From Crossiella cryophila (GTDB taxonomy: Bacteria > Actinomycetota > Actinomycetes > Mycobacteriales > Pseudonocardiaceae): a DNA stretch of 64,000 nucleotides. A program made the translations under genes and the position numbers. The notes beneath the pieces were generated by a model, which worked only from the letters and a program-made list of their open reading frames with translations, did not search any database and was not told where the DNA came from. The DNA lies in the NCBI RefSeq assembly GCF_014204915.1, contig NZ_JACHMH010000001.1:8395501-8459500 (forward strand), in the 5' to 3' direction. This document shows positions 23,937 to 31,861 of the stretch, piece by piece (position 1 is the first letter of the stretch; each line of letters begins with the position of its first letter).

Positions 23937-24329
23937 TCAGGCCCCCGGATAGGTCCCGAAGCTCCACACGTGACCCTCGGGGTCGCGCACGGTGAACCCG
24001 CGCGAGCCGTAGTCGGTGTCGGCGATGTCGCGCACCAGTTCGGCGCCGGCCGCGGTGGCACGGGCGAGCAGTTCGTCCGGTTTCGCGGTGACCACGTAGA
24101 CCGAGCCGTGCCCGGGGCCGGTCCAGCAGACCTCGCCGACGCGGTGCGTGTTGAGCATGACGCCGCCGCCCTCCGGCCAGCCGAGTTCGGCGTGCACCAC
24201 CTCGCCGTCGGCCTCGCCGGGCACCAGCAGGGTCTCGGTGAAGCCGAAGGCGGTGGTGAGGAAGCGGATCGCGGCCGGGGCGTCGGTGTAGGCGAGGCCG
24301 GGCCACACGGTGGGAGCTGGTGTCGTCAT
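23937..24329 (-). CDS. Glyoxalase/bleomycin-resistance (VOC) family protein
   Basis: 130 residues, two beta-alpha-beta-beta-beta units of the vicinal oxygen chelate fold: WPGLAYTDAPAAIRFLTTAFGF, then VYVVTAKPDELLARATAAGAEL and RDPEGHVWSFGTY. VOC proteins bind metals for isomerase or dioxygenase chemistry, or sequester drugs. It starts 4 bp after the AraC gene stop, so it is co-transcribed with it. Substrate unknown. Confidence 0.8.
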   Translation of the reverse strand: MTTPAPTVWPGLAYTDAPAAIRFLTTAFGFTETLLVPGEADGEVVHAELGWPEGGGVMLNTHRVGEVCWTGPGHGSVYVVTAKPDELLARATAAGAELVRDIADTDYGSRGFTVRDPEGHVWSFGTYPGA

Positions 24330-24333
24330 GCGC

Positions 24334-25158
24334 TCAGGCTGGCGGCCGGGTGGCTTCCGGGTCTTGAGCGAATGGAAGCTCCTCGGTCAGCCAGGCCGTG
24401 GGCGAGAGGCCGCTGAAGGCGCGCCAGTCGCGGGTGAAGTGGGCCTGGTCGGCGTACCCGGCGCTGGCGGCGATCTCGGCCAGTGCCGGGCGGTCCGGGC
24501 GGACGAGCAGGTCGCGGGCGTGCCGGAAGCGCACCACCCTGGCCAGCACCTTGGGGCTGAGGCCGAACTCGCGCTGGAACCGGGTGCGCAGGTGCTGGCG
24601 GCTCCAGCCGACCTCGGCGGCCAGCTCGGCCACCGCGACCGCGGCCGGGGCGGCGGTGAGCCGCTGCCAGGCCCAGCCCAGTTCGGGCGCGGGGATCGCG
24701 GCCGGGCGGGCGACCCGGTCCAGGATGTCGGTGAAGCAGGCGAACCGGTCGGTCCAGGTGCGCGCCGTGCGCAGTCGGTCGAGCAGCTCCTCGGCTGGAC
24801 GGCCCAGCAGGTCGCCCAGGTGCACGTCCAGCCCGGCCAGTTCGCCCGCGGGCAGGCCGAACAGGGCCCTTGCGCCCAGCGGGGTCAGATCGGCCTCGAT
24901 GCCGTGCTGGCGGCCGTCGTGCTCGATGGTCACCGGGGTCTCGTGCAGGCCGCCGACGAGTGCGGCGTAGCGGCGCGGTGGGCCGTGCGGAGCGCGCAGG
25001 TCGACCGTGCCGGTGAGGGTGGCGATGAAGGTGAGCTTGCTGGAGGGCAGGCCGCGGTGCACGCCGGGCGCGGACCGGACGTGGTAGCCGATGTAGCGGT
25101 TGACCAGCGGTCGCAGCCGGGGCGGCGGCAATCCGGTCACCTGGGTGGCCTGCTCCAC
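24334..25158 (-). CDS. AraC-family regulator
   Basis: 274 residues. The N-terminal part is a DUF6597-like sensor segment (RLRPLVNRYIGYHV). The C-terminal third has two HTH motifs: VAVAELAAEVGWSRQHLRTRF and IAASAGYADQAHFTRDW with FSGLSP. It leads the operon with a VOC protein and an MFS transporter and probably controls it. It is divergent from the LLM oxidoreductase gene 36 bp away. Confidence 0.85.
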   Translation of the reverse strand: MEQATQVTGLPPPRLRPLVNRYIGYHVRSAPGVHRGLPSSKLTFIATLTGTVDLRAPHGPPRRYAALVGGLHETPVTIEHDGRQHGIEADLTPLGARALFGLPAGELAGLDVHLGDLLGRPAEELLDRLRTARTWTDRFACFTDILDRVARPAAIPAPELGWAWQRLTAAPAAVAVAELAAEVGWSRQHLRTRFQREFGLSPKVLARVVRFRHARDLLVRPDRPALAEIAASAGYADQAHFTRDWRAFSGLSPTAWLTEELPFAQDPEATRPPA

Positions 25159-25194
25159 CCGGTCAGCCTAGGCACAAACCCCTAACGTGGCCGC

Positions 25195-26229
25195 ATGAAG
25201 GTTGCAGCCACAGTGGGTTACTGGAGCGCCGGCCCGCCCGCCGACGCCGCGAAGATCATCCAGATCGCCGACGAGCTGGGCTTCGAGTCGGTGTGGACCG
25301 CCGAGGCCTACGGCAGCGATGTGCTGACCCCGCTGGCCTGGTGGGGCGCGAGCACCAGCCGGGTCAAGCTGGGCACCGGGATCGCGCAGATGGCCGCCCG
25401 GCCGCCGACCACCCTCGCGATGGCGGCGATGACCCTGGACCACCTGTCCAACGGGCGGGCGATCATCGGCATCGGCGCGAGCAACCCGCAGGTCGTGGAG
25501 GGCTGGTACGGGGTGCCGTATCCGCGGCCCCTGGAGCGGACCAGGGAGTACATCGACGTCATGCGGAAGGTCATCGCCCGGGAGGGGCCGGTGACCTATG
25601 AGGGCAAGCACTTCCAGCTGCCGATGCCAGGGGGCAGTGGGCTGGGGAAGGCGTTGAAGTCCACTTTGCACCCGTTGCGCACGGATATCCCGATTTTCCT
25701 GGCGGCCGAGGGGCCGAAGAACGTGGCCCTGGCGGCGGAGATCGCGGACGGGTGGCTGCCGTTGTGGTTGTCGCCGAAGACGAGTGATGAGTTCAAGGCG
25801 TCGCTGGAGGAGGGGTGGGCTCGGGAGGGGGCTCGGCATACGGCGGAGACGTTTGAGGTGGTGGGCGGGCCTTACTCGATCATCGTTCACGATGATGTGG
25901 AGGCCGCGGCGGACTGGTTGCGGCCGGTGCTGGCGCTTTACGCGGGTGGGATGGGGGCCAAGGGGCTCAACTACCACCACAACGTGATCGCCAAGGCGGG
26001 GTGGCACGAGGAGTGCGAGCGCATCCAAGATCTCTATCTGGCCGGGGACAAACAGGCCGCCATCGCCGCGGTGCCCACCGCCATGGTCGAGGACTTCGCC
26101 ATCATCGGACCGATGGCGAAGGTGCGCGAGGAGATCCAGCGCTGGAAAGAGACGGTGATCACTACCTTCTCGATCAACACCCTGCAGACCCAGCACATCC
26201 CGCAGCTCGCCGAGTTCGTCCTCGGGTGA
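25195..26229 (+). CDS. LLM-class F420-dependent oxidoreductase
   Basis: 344 residues, luciferase-like TIM barrel: FESVWTAEAYGSD, GTGIAQMAARPPTTLAMAA, HLSNGRAIIGIGASNPQVVEGWYG, and a C-terminal PMAKVREEIQRW. The GSD and GIGASNPQVVEGW patterns are those of F420-using members (F420-dependent methylene-H4MPT reductase/glucose-6-phosphate dehydrogenase relatives). The substrate is unknown. No Shine-Dalgarno is present; TAACGT (25183-25188) ends 6 bp before the ATG, so a leaderless mRNA is likely. Codons in the middle (25,660-25,900) shift toward GGGG-rich choices. Confidence 0.85.
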   Translation: MKVAATVGYWSAGPPADAAKIIQIADELGFESVWTAEAYGSDVLTPLAWWGASTSRVKLGTGIAQMAARPPTTLAMAAMTLDHLSNGRAIIGIGASNPQVVEGWYGVPYPRPLERTREYIDVMRKVIAREGPVTYEGKHFQLPMPGGSGLGKALKSTLHPLRTDIPIFLAAEGPKNVALAAEIADGWLPLWLSPKTSDEFKASLEEGWAREGARHTAETFEVVGGPYSIIVHDDVEAAADWLRPVLALYAGGMGAKGLNYHHNVIAKAGWHEECERIQDLYLAGDKQAAIAAVPTAMVEDFAIIGPMAKVREEIQRWKETVITTFSINTLQTQHIPQLAEFVLG

Positions 26230-26901
26230 TGGGACTTTTTCCAACGCTGTAAGGCCACTCGGGCGGGTCCAACATGCCGACACCACTAGCTCTGATGGGT
26301 GCCCTCAGTTGTGCTTCGCCCCGACTTTTGCCATCCTGCCCCTGACTGCGCGATCGTCCGTTCCATCCCCCCGGGCGGACGGAATGCGTCAAGTCGATGC
26401 GGGGAAGGCGTTCTATCCGTCTTCCTGCGCCCAGGTCGCCGGCCGCGACTTCCTCCCCCCTAGGTCCCGGCCGGCGACCTCGCGCATGAGCGCACCCTGC
26501 TCGCGCTTTGCGCTTCGCCGGGTGCGCTCGATGATCTTCTGGGGGCTCAGCCCCCAGGCCCCGACCGGCGGGCTCCCGCCCCCGGACCCCCGCTTGCGCC
26601 GCTGGGGACCTCGATCCGTTGTTCTGCCCTCTTGTTGCTCGGCTTCGCCGTCGGCTTGCTGGCCGTTCCTGCGGCGTAGCCCTTGTGGGGCAATGGTTTG
26701 CTTGCTCTTGTTCATGCAAACGGGGCGACTCCGGGTACGCAAGCGACCCCCAGTCGCTTGGTGCGGGGAGTCGCCCCGTCTGGTGAGGCCCGGTGCTGCG
26801 GGACCCACGTGTCGCAGCTTAGGGTCAAAACGAGCACGTTTGCAACACAGTGGAACGAGATGGTGCTAGTTTCCACTTCAGTGTTCTAAGGGAGGTGGGT
26901 C
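26230..26901. other. Non-coding tract with four strong hairpins
   Basis: No frame here looks protein-like. Perfect inverted repeats: 12 bp at 26433-26444/26469-26480 (AGGTCGCCGGCC); 10 bp at 26488-26497/26520-26529 (GAGCGCACCC); 8 bp in CTGGGGGCTCAGCCCCCAG at 26539-26557; 13 bp at 26720-26732/26767-26779 (ACGGGGCGACTCC) enclosing an inner 8-bp stem at 26740-26747/26753-26760. The last could end transcription from the LLM gene or be a structured RNA. Confidence 0.65.
26849..26877. promoter_or_regulatory. Inverted repeat in the XRE promoter region
   Basis: AGTGGAA (26849-26855) and TTCCACT (26871-26877) are inverted around 15 bp that include CTAG. AACAC/GTGTT extend the symmetry on the outside with a 3-bp shift. 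It lies 25 bp upstream of the XRE gene start and fits a self-regulating repressor site. TTGCAA at 26840-26845 is a weak -35. Confidence 0.45.
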
Positions 26902-27369
26902 GTGGAAGAGCGGGAAGTGCCGGGGCAGCGGGCGTCCGATGGGGTCACGGCTGCGCGGTCCGCCTTCGTGGAGCGGTTGCGGTACCTGCTGGAGCATCAT
27001 CCCGGGGGGCCGCACACGCCTGCCGAGGTGGCGGCGGGGACTGGGTTGTCGCAGTCGGGGATCTATGCGTTGTTGTCGCCTCGGGCCAATCCGACTGTGG
27101 AGACGATGGCTACTTTGGCCTCGTTTTTCGGGGTGCCTTTGGGGTACTTCGTGGATGAGCAGATCGCGGAGCGGACCCGGGCTGAGCTGGGGTTGTTGAG
27201 TCGGTTGAAGGATGCTGGGGCGCAGAAGGTGGCGTTGCGGTCTACCGCGCCGATGGAGTCCGCCTCGTTGCCCGAGTTGCTTGATCTGATTGGGGCGGCG
27301 GTTGAGCAGGCTCGGCGGCTGAAGGAGACGGACGGCCCTCGACGGCCGGATGAGTCACCGACAGAATGA
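26902..27369 (+). CDS. XRE-family regulator
   Basis: 155 residues. The HTH is at about 40-90 (TPAEVAAGTGLSQSGIYALLSPRANPTVETMATLASFFGVP, in part), followed by YFVDEQIAERTRAELG and a helical tail. The GTG at 26902 has GGGAGGTGG upstream. Its stop overlaps the start of the ImmA-type peptidase as ATGA. XRE plus ImmA pairs often form a repressor with its cognate protease (ImmR/ImmA of ICEBs1), but here the cassette continues with a membrane protein and a P450 and shows no integrase. Confidence 0.85.
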   Translation: MEEREVPGQRASDGVTAARSAFVERLRYLLEHHPGGPHTPAEVAAGTGLSQSGIYALLSPRANPTVETMATLASFFGVPLGYFVDEQIAERTRAELGLLSRLKDAGAQKVALRSTAPMESASLPELLDLIGAAVEQARRLKETDGPRRPDESPTE

Positions 27370-27935
27370 AGGTCGCCAGGTGGCGTCGCGGGGACGTCAG
27401 GCGGGAAAGCGACTCGGGGTTGCGGCGCACATACCGGGAATGCACAGCGATCGTGAACGGGCTGGATCTGCCCCAGCCCTTTGACGTGCAGGTGTTGTGC
27501 GACCGGATCGGCGGCGACCGGGGGCGGCCGATCTTCCTGGCGCCGATCAGCCTGCCGACCGGTGGGCCGTGTGGGTTGTGGATCAATACCGAGCCTGCCG
27601 ACTACATCTTCTTCGAGGCTGACACCTCGCCGCTGCATCAGCGGCACATCGTGCTGCACGAGCTGGGTCATCTGCTGTGCGACCACCACGCGGCGCCGGT
27701 GCTGACCCCGGATGCCTCCCGGCTGCTGATGCCCTCGCTGGATCCGGCCATGGTGCGGCGGGTGCTCGGGCGGGGGTGTTACTCGGCGGTGGAGGAGCAG
27801 CAGGCCGAGATCATCGCGTCGATGATCATCCAGCGGACGAGTTCGTGGGTGGCCGAACCGGTGCGGCCGGTACCGCCGGAAGCGGCGGAGCTGGTGCGCC
27901 GGATCGAACGCGCGCTCGAGCGAACGGTGCACTGA
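27366..27935 (+). CDS. ImmA/IrrE-type metallopeptidase
   Basis: 189 residues. The zinc motif HELGH is at 98-102 (IVLHELGHLLCDHH), with EEQQAEIIASMII as the downstream glutamate helix. ImmA/IrrE peptidases cleave XRE-type repressors (ImmA on ImmR, IrrE on DdrO). The ATG overlaps the XRE stop by 4 bp, so the adjacent regulator is the likely substrate, as inferred from context. The downstream membrane gene begins within a few bases of its stop. Confidence 0.85.
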   Translation: MKVARWRRGDVRRESDSGLRRTYRECTAIVNGLDLPQPFDVQVLCDRIGGDRGRPIFLAPISLPTGGPCGLWINTEPADYIFFEADTSPLHQRHIVLHELGHLLCDHHAAPVLTPDASRLLMPSLDPAMVRRVLGRGCYSAVEEQQAEIIASMIIQRTSSWVAEPVRPVPPEAAELVRRIERALERTVH

Positions 27936-27936
27936 C

Positions 27937-29139
27937 CTGGACGCCGTCAGCCTGGTCCTGCCGCCACTGTGCGCGCTGGTCTCCCTCATCGCGCTGCTGT
28001 ACAAGCTGCGCGATCTGCGGCGGGATCGGCGGGAGCCGGGGCTGCTGGCGCTGTGCGCGACCTTCGCCGTACTGACCATCACCTACACGTTGTTCATTCC
28101 GGTGGTGTGGGCGTGGGTCGACCGGGTGTTGGGGGTGCCCAACATCGGCGGGATCATCAATCAGGGCATGGTGATCCTGCTGACCATGGCGCAGTTGAGT
28201 GTGGTGCTGCGCTGGTCCGCGCCTGCTGAGGTCGCCTGGCCGCGGATCCGGTATCGGTTGTGGTTGTACAGCTTGGTGCTGGGTGCGATGGCGGTGTTGT
28301 ACGCGCTGGCGCTGGCGACCGAGGTACAGGATCACGAGTACGTGCTGGCGTTGGTGCGTTCGCCGTACTACCAGGTCTATCTGGTGCTGTACCTGGGTGC
28401 TTACACCTTGGGGCAGGCCGATGTGATGCGGTTGTGCTGGCGGTACGCGAAGGTGGCGGGGCGGCCCTGGTTGCGGCGGGGGTTGCGGCTGGCGGCGGCC
28501 TCGTCGGCGTTGGGGCTGGTGTATTCGGCGGGGCGGATCGGGGATCTGGTCGCGGCTTTGTTCGACTACACCGGGGAGTGGTGGGAGCCGGTGGTGCAGG
28601 TGTGCATCGGGCTGGCCGCGCTGCTCAAGGTGGTGGGGTGGACCATTCCGGGGTGGGGGCCTCGGCTGTCGGTGGCGCTGGGTGCGGTGGACCGGCGGCG
28701 GGCGCTGCGGGAGCTGACCCCGTTGTGGCAGGCGCTGTACCGGTCCGCGCCGGATATCGCGTTGATCGACCCGCTGGGTGGCGGGCAGCGGCAGAAGCTG
28801 GACTTCCGGTTGTACCGCAAGGTGATCGAGATCCGGGACGGGCAGCTCGCGTTGCGGCCGTACCTGGATCCGGAGGTGGCCGGGACCGCGCGGCGGCTCG
28901 GGGTCGCGGCCGGGCTGAGCGGGTCCGAGCTGGATGTCGTGGTGGAGGCGGCTCGGTTGCGGGTCGCGTTGCGGGATCAGGCCGAGGGGTACCGGCCGGA
29001 GCATTCGGGGTCGGTGGGCTCGGACGGGGTCGGGGATCTGGCCGAGGAGCTTTCCTGGCTGCGGCGGGTGTCCAGGGCGTTCTCCGGGTCGCCGGTGGTG
29101 GCCGCGGTGCTCGCCGAGACCAGCAGGGAGCACGCGTGA
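27937..29139 (+). CDS. Polytopic membrane protein of the XRE-ImmA-P450 cassette (MAB_1171c-like)
   Basis: About 400 residues. Seven hydrophobic segments lie in the first 240 residues, followed by a soluble C-terminal part (ALRELTPLWQALYRSAPDIAL, in part, then LYRKVIEIRDGQLALRPYL). It resembles the actinobacterial family annotated as MAB_1171c putative transporters; transport has not been shown. The frame has no ATG or GTG before a TTG at 28090, which would remove the first transmembrane helix (SLVLPPLCALVSLIALLYKL). I place the start at CTG 27937, directly after the peptidase stop, with moderate confidence. The stop overlaps the P450 start as GTGA. Confidence 0.65.
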   Translation: MDAVSLVLPPLCALVSLIALLYKLRDLRRDRREPGLLALCATFAVLTITYTLFIPVVWAWVDRVLGVPNIGGIINQGMVILLTMAQLSVVLRWSAPAEVAWPRIRYRLWLYSLVLGAMAVLYALALATEVQDHEYVLALVRSPYYQVYLVLYLGAYTLGQADVMRLCWRYAKVAGRPWLRRGLRLAAASSALGLVYSAGRIGDLVAALFDYTGEWWEPVVQVCIGLAALLKVVGWTIPGWGPRLSVALGAVDRRRALRELTPLWQALYRSAPDIALIDPLGGGQRQKLDFRLYRKVIEIRDGQLALRPYLDPEVAGTARRLGVAAGLSGSELDVVVEAARLRVALRDQAEGYRPEHSGSVGSDGVGDLAEELSWLRRVSRAFSGSPVVAAVLAETSREHA

Positions 29140-30323
29140 CCGTCCCGGCCTGCCCGTTCGACCAGGAGTTCTTCGCCGACCCGTATCCGGCCTACGCGGC
29201 CTGGCGGGCCGAGGCCGCCGCGGTGCCCGCGCGCACCCCGGACGGCGCGCCGGTGTGGCTGGTCAGCCGGGAGTACGACGTGCGCGCGGCACTGGCCGAT
29301 CCGCGGTTGTCGGTGAGCAAGCGCAATTCCAACGGCGCCGGCTACCGCGGTTTCGCGCTGCCGCCCGCGCTGGATGCCAACCTGCTCAACCTGGACGCCC
29401 CCGATCACACCCGGCTGCGCAGGCTGGTCACCGCCGCGTTCACCCCGCGCCGGATGGCCGCGATGCGCCCGATGATCCAGGCCGAGACCGCGCGGCTGCT
29501 GGACCGGATCGCCGTGCAGGGCGGCGGCGACGTGCTGGCCGACCTGGCGTTCCCGTTGCCGCTGAAGGTGATCGGCGAGCTGCTCGGCGTGCCCGAGGCT
29601 GGGCGGCACGACTTCGACGGCTGGACCACCACGCTGATCGCACCCGATCCGGACGACCCCGGCGCGGCCGTGAAGGCGATCGGGAACATGCAGGCGTTCC
29701 TGGTGCACCTGGTGGCGGAGAAGCGGAAACAGCCCGCCGAGGACCTGCTGTCCGCACTGGTGTCCACAAGGGACAGTGGGGAGCGGGTCAGCGAGGACGA
29801 GCTGGTGTCGCTGGCCTTCCTGTTGCTGTGGACCGGATACGAGAACCCGGTGCACCTGATCGGCAACGGGGTGCTGGCACTGCTGCGGCATCCCGAACAG
29901 CTGGCGTTGCTGCGTGAGGGCGAGGTGGACCCGGCGCAGGCGGTGGAGGAACTGCTGCGCTACGACCAGCCCTACCAGTTCGCCATCCGCCGCTTCCCGA
30001 TCGAGGACATCGAGATCGGCGAGGTGACCATCCCGGCGGGCGACACCGTGCTGCTGGCGATCAACTCGGCCAACCGCGACCAGACCTGCTTCACCCAGGC
30101 CGAACGCCTGGACCTGCGCCGCGGCCACAACCCGCACCTGGCCTTCGGCCACGGCCCGCACCACTGCCCGGCCGCACCGCTGGCCCGGATCGAGGCCGAG
30201 GAGACGATCACCGCGCTGGTGCGGCGTTTCCCCAAGCTACGGCTGGCGGTCGGCGAGGACGAGTTGCGCTGGCGGCCGTCCTGGCGCAGCCACTCGCTGC
30301 GCGCGCTGCCGGTGGAGATCTAG
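29136..30323 (+). CDS. Cytochrome P450 with atypical active-site motifs
   Basis: 395 residues. The heme ligand is Cys344 in FGHGPHHCPAAPLA; the usual Gly two residues after the Cys is Ala. ExxR is in EELLRYD. The I-helix reads LLWTGYENPVH: the acid is kept, but the O2-activating Thr of A/G-G-x-D/E-T is Asn. Such changes are seen in P450s that do not run ordinary hydroxylation. The GTG overlaps the membrane protein stop by 4 bp, so this is the fourth gene of a tightly coupled operon. No ferredoxin gene is near. Substrate unknown. Confidence 0.85.
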   Translation: MTVPACPFDQEFFADPYPAYAAWRAEAAAVPARTPDGAPVWLVSREYDVRAALADPRLSVSKRNSNGAGYRGFALPPALDANLLNLDAPDHTRLRRLVTAAFTPRRMAAMRPMIQAETARLLDRIAVQGGGDVLADLAFPLPLKVIGELLGVPEAGRHDFDGWTTTLIAPDPDDPGAAVKAIGNMQAFLVHLVAEKRKQPAEDLLSALVSTRDSGERVSEDELVSLAFLLLWTGYENPVHLIGNGVLALLRHPEQLALLREGEVDPAQAVEELLRYDQPYQFAIRRFPIEDIEIGEVTIPAGDTVLLAINSANRDQTCFTQAERLDLRRGHNPHLAFGHGPHHCPAAPLARIEAEETITALVRRFPKLRLAVGEDELRWRPSWRSHSLRALPVEI

Positions 30324-30358
30324 GCCGGCGCGGCGGCTCGGTCACGATCACCCATCAC

Positions 30359-30374
30359 TGTGAGCACGGTCACG
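30359..30374. promoter_or_regulatory. Crp/Fnr-type site 1
   Basis: TGTGAGCACGGTCACG: TGTGA, 6 bp, TCACG, close to the CRP consensus TGTGA-N6-TCACA. It is 94 bp upstream of the first cyclase-like gene, which is co-translated with a Crp/Fnr regulator. Sites 31743-31758 and 35691-35706 have the same form. Confidence 0.6.
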
Positions 30375-30467
30375 CTCCGGATGTGCGGTGGCGGACAGAC
30401 TGACGTGATCATCAGGAGCAGTCTGTTGCCCGCCCGACTCCGCCGCCGAAGTTCCCGGAGCACCAGG

Positions 30468-31070
30468 ATGAGCCAGCACCAGCCGCCACCACTGCCGCCC
30501 TACCGGGCCGTGCTGGTCGCGGACAGCCGGGACCACGCCGGCCAGGGGGTGCGGCGGCCGCCCGACGAGGCGGTGCCCGAGGTGCTGTGCGCGACCTTCG
30601 CCCGCATCGGCCACCCCGAACTGTGGCAGGAACTGACCTTCCAGGACAGCACCGCCGACGGCCACACCCTGGCCATGGACACCCGGCACCTGCCGCTGCT
30701 GATCGACCCCTATCTCCAGGCCCTGCACCAGGAACTCGCCCTCCGGCACCGCCGCGCGCACGGCCCCGCCCTGCGCCACCCGCTGCGCCTGCGGATCAGC
30801 CTCAGCGTCGGTCCCCTCGCCGACACCCCGCACACCACCGCCAGGGGCGAGGCGCACAACCTGGTCAACGCCCAGTCCGTGCGCAACCTGCTGTGCCGCA
30901 CCGAACCCGGCGTCGGTTTCGTCGCCGCGATCCTGTCCGACCGGGTGTTCACCGATGTGGTGCGGGCCGGCTACACCCGGCTGACGCCCGCGGAGTTCAC
31001 CAGGACCGAGGTGCGGGTGAAGCAGTACCACGGCACGGCATACCTCCATCTGCCGCAGCACCGCCCATGA
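30468..31070 (+). CDS. Class III nucleotidyl-cyclase-like protein, probably degenerate
   Basis: 200 residues, one domain with the class III cyclase layout: first metal Asp19 in RAVLVADSRD, second Asp64 in DSTADGHTL (TADG instead of TGDG), then RISLSVGPLADT and a C-terminal EVRVKQYHGTAYLHL. The helix that in active enzymes carries the transition-state Asn/Arg reads GEAHNLVNA, so the Arg is missing. It is clearly homologous to the protein at 31862. It may be an inactive partner or nucleotide sensor. The ATG at 30468 is chosen from homology (both begin MSQHQP); its stop overlaps the Crp-type gene start as ATGA. Confidence 0.6.
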   Translation: MSQHQPPPLPPYRAVLVADSRDHAGQGVRRPPDEAVPEVLCATFARIGHPELWQELTFQDSTADGHTLAMDTRHLPLLIDPYLQALHQELALRHRRAHGPALRHPLRLRISLSVGPLADTPHTTARGEAHNLVNAQSVRNLLCRTEPGVGFVAAILSDRVFTDVVRAGYTRLTPAEFTRTEVRVKQYHGTAYLHLPQHRP

Positions 31071-31747
31071 ACCCGGAGCGGGCCTTCCGGAAGGAAGTCG
31101 GCGAGACCAACTGGGCCGAACTGCTCACGCTGGGCAGACCGCTCCGGTTCCGTCCGCGGGCGGAACTGATTCGTCAGGGCGGTTACGACGATTTCCTGTT
31201 CGTGGTGACCGAGGGCCGGATCAAGGTGCTGCACCGGGACGAGGACGGCGAGCAGTTGCTGATGGCCGTCCGCGGGCCGGGCGACCTGGTCGGCGAACTC
31301 GCCAAGACCGGGTCGGCGCCGCGCAGCGCCACCGTGTTCGCGGTGGATCCCTGCTGTGCGCTCAGGGTCGGCTCGGCAGAGTTCGACCACTTCATCAGCA
31401 GGCACGGGCTGACCGACAAGGTGCTGGAGTACTCCTACGGCAAGCTGAGGGAAAGCGTGGCCAACCGCACCCGGCTGGCGCATGCCCGGCCGGGCGCGCG
31501 GATCGCGCGGCTGCTGGCCGACACCCTGGACCTGGCCGGTCCCCGGCTGGCCGACTCGCGGCGACTGCCGTTCACCCAGCAGGAGCTGGCCACCGATCTT
31601 GGCCTGTCCCGCAGCAAGGTCGCCGCGGTGATCGCCGAGCTGCGTTCGGCCGGCGTGCTCGACGGGGGTCCGCAGCTGAGGGTCGCCGACCCGGCCCGGC
31701 TACGCGAACGCGCGAACCGGTCCGGTCACGATCCCGATGATCTGTGA
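31067..31747 (+). CDS. Crp/Fnr-family cyclic-nucleotide-binding regulator
   Basis: 226 residues. The cNMP-binding beta-barrel is at about 15-115, with the phosphate-binding cassette GDLVGELAKTGSAPRSATV containing Glu77 and Arg86, the residues that contact ribose and phosphate in CRP. A dimer helix follows, then a winged HTH at 170-200 (TQQELATDLGLSRSKVAAVI). Keeping both residues suggests it really binds a cyclic nucleotide. The ATG overlaps the cyclase-like gene stop. Matching TGTGA-N6-TCACG sites stand before this operon and the next two transcription units, so it probably controls the locus and itself. Confidence 0.85.
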   Translation: MNPERAFRKEVGETNWAELLTLGRPLRFRPRAELIRQGGYDDFLFVVTEGRIKVLHRDEDGEQLLMAVRGPGDLVGELAKTGSAPRSATVFAVDPCCALRVGSAEFDHFISRHGLTDKVLEYSYGKLRESVANRTRLAHARPGARIARLLADTLDLAGPRLADSRRLPFTQQELATDLGLSRSKVAAVIAELRSAGVLDGGPQLRVADPARLRERANRSGHDPDDL

Positions 31748-31758
31748 CCCCAGTCACG
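31743..31758. promoter_or_regulatory. Crp/Fnr-type site 2
   Basis: TGTGACCCCAGTCACG, the same TGTGA-N6-TCACG form as sites 1 and 3. It overlaps the end of the Crp-type gene and lies 104 bp upstream of the second cyclase-like gene. Confidence 0.6.
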
Positions 31759-31861
31759 CCAATTGTGTCCAGCAGTGGACAAAATCCGTCGCTGGGTCCG
31801 GCGACGCTGGTCCTGTACCGGCCTCGGCCATCACCTTCGGCGACACCACGGAGCCATCAGC

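Noticed and set aside
26902-27935. Integrative element suggested by the XRE-ImmA pair
   Set aside because: No integrase, excisionase, conjugation gene, tRNA or att-like repeats are found around it.
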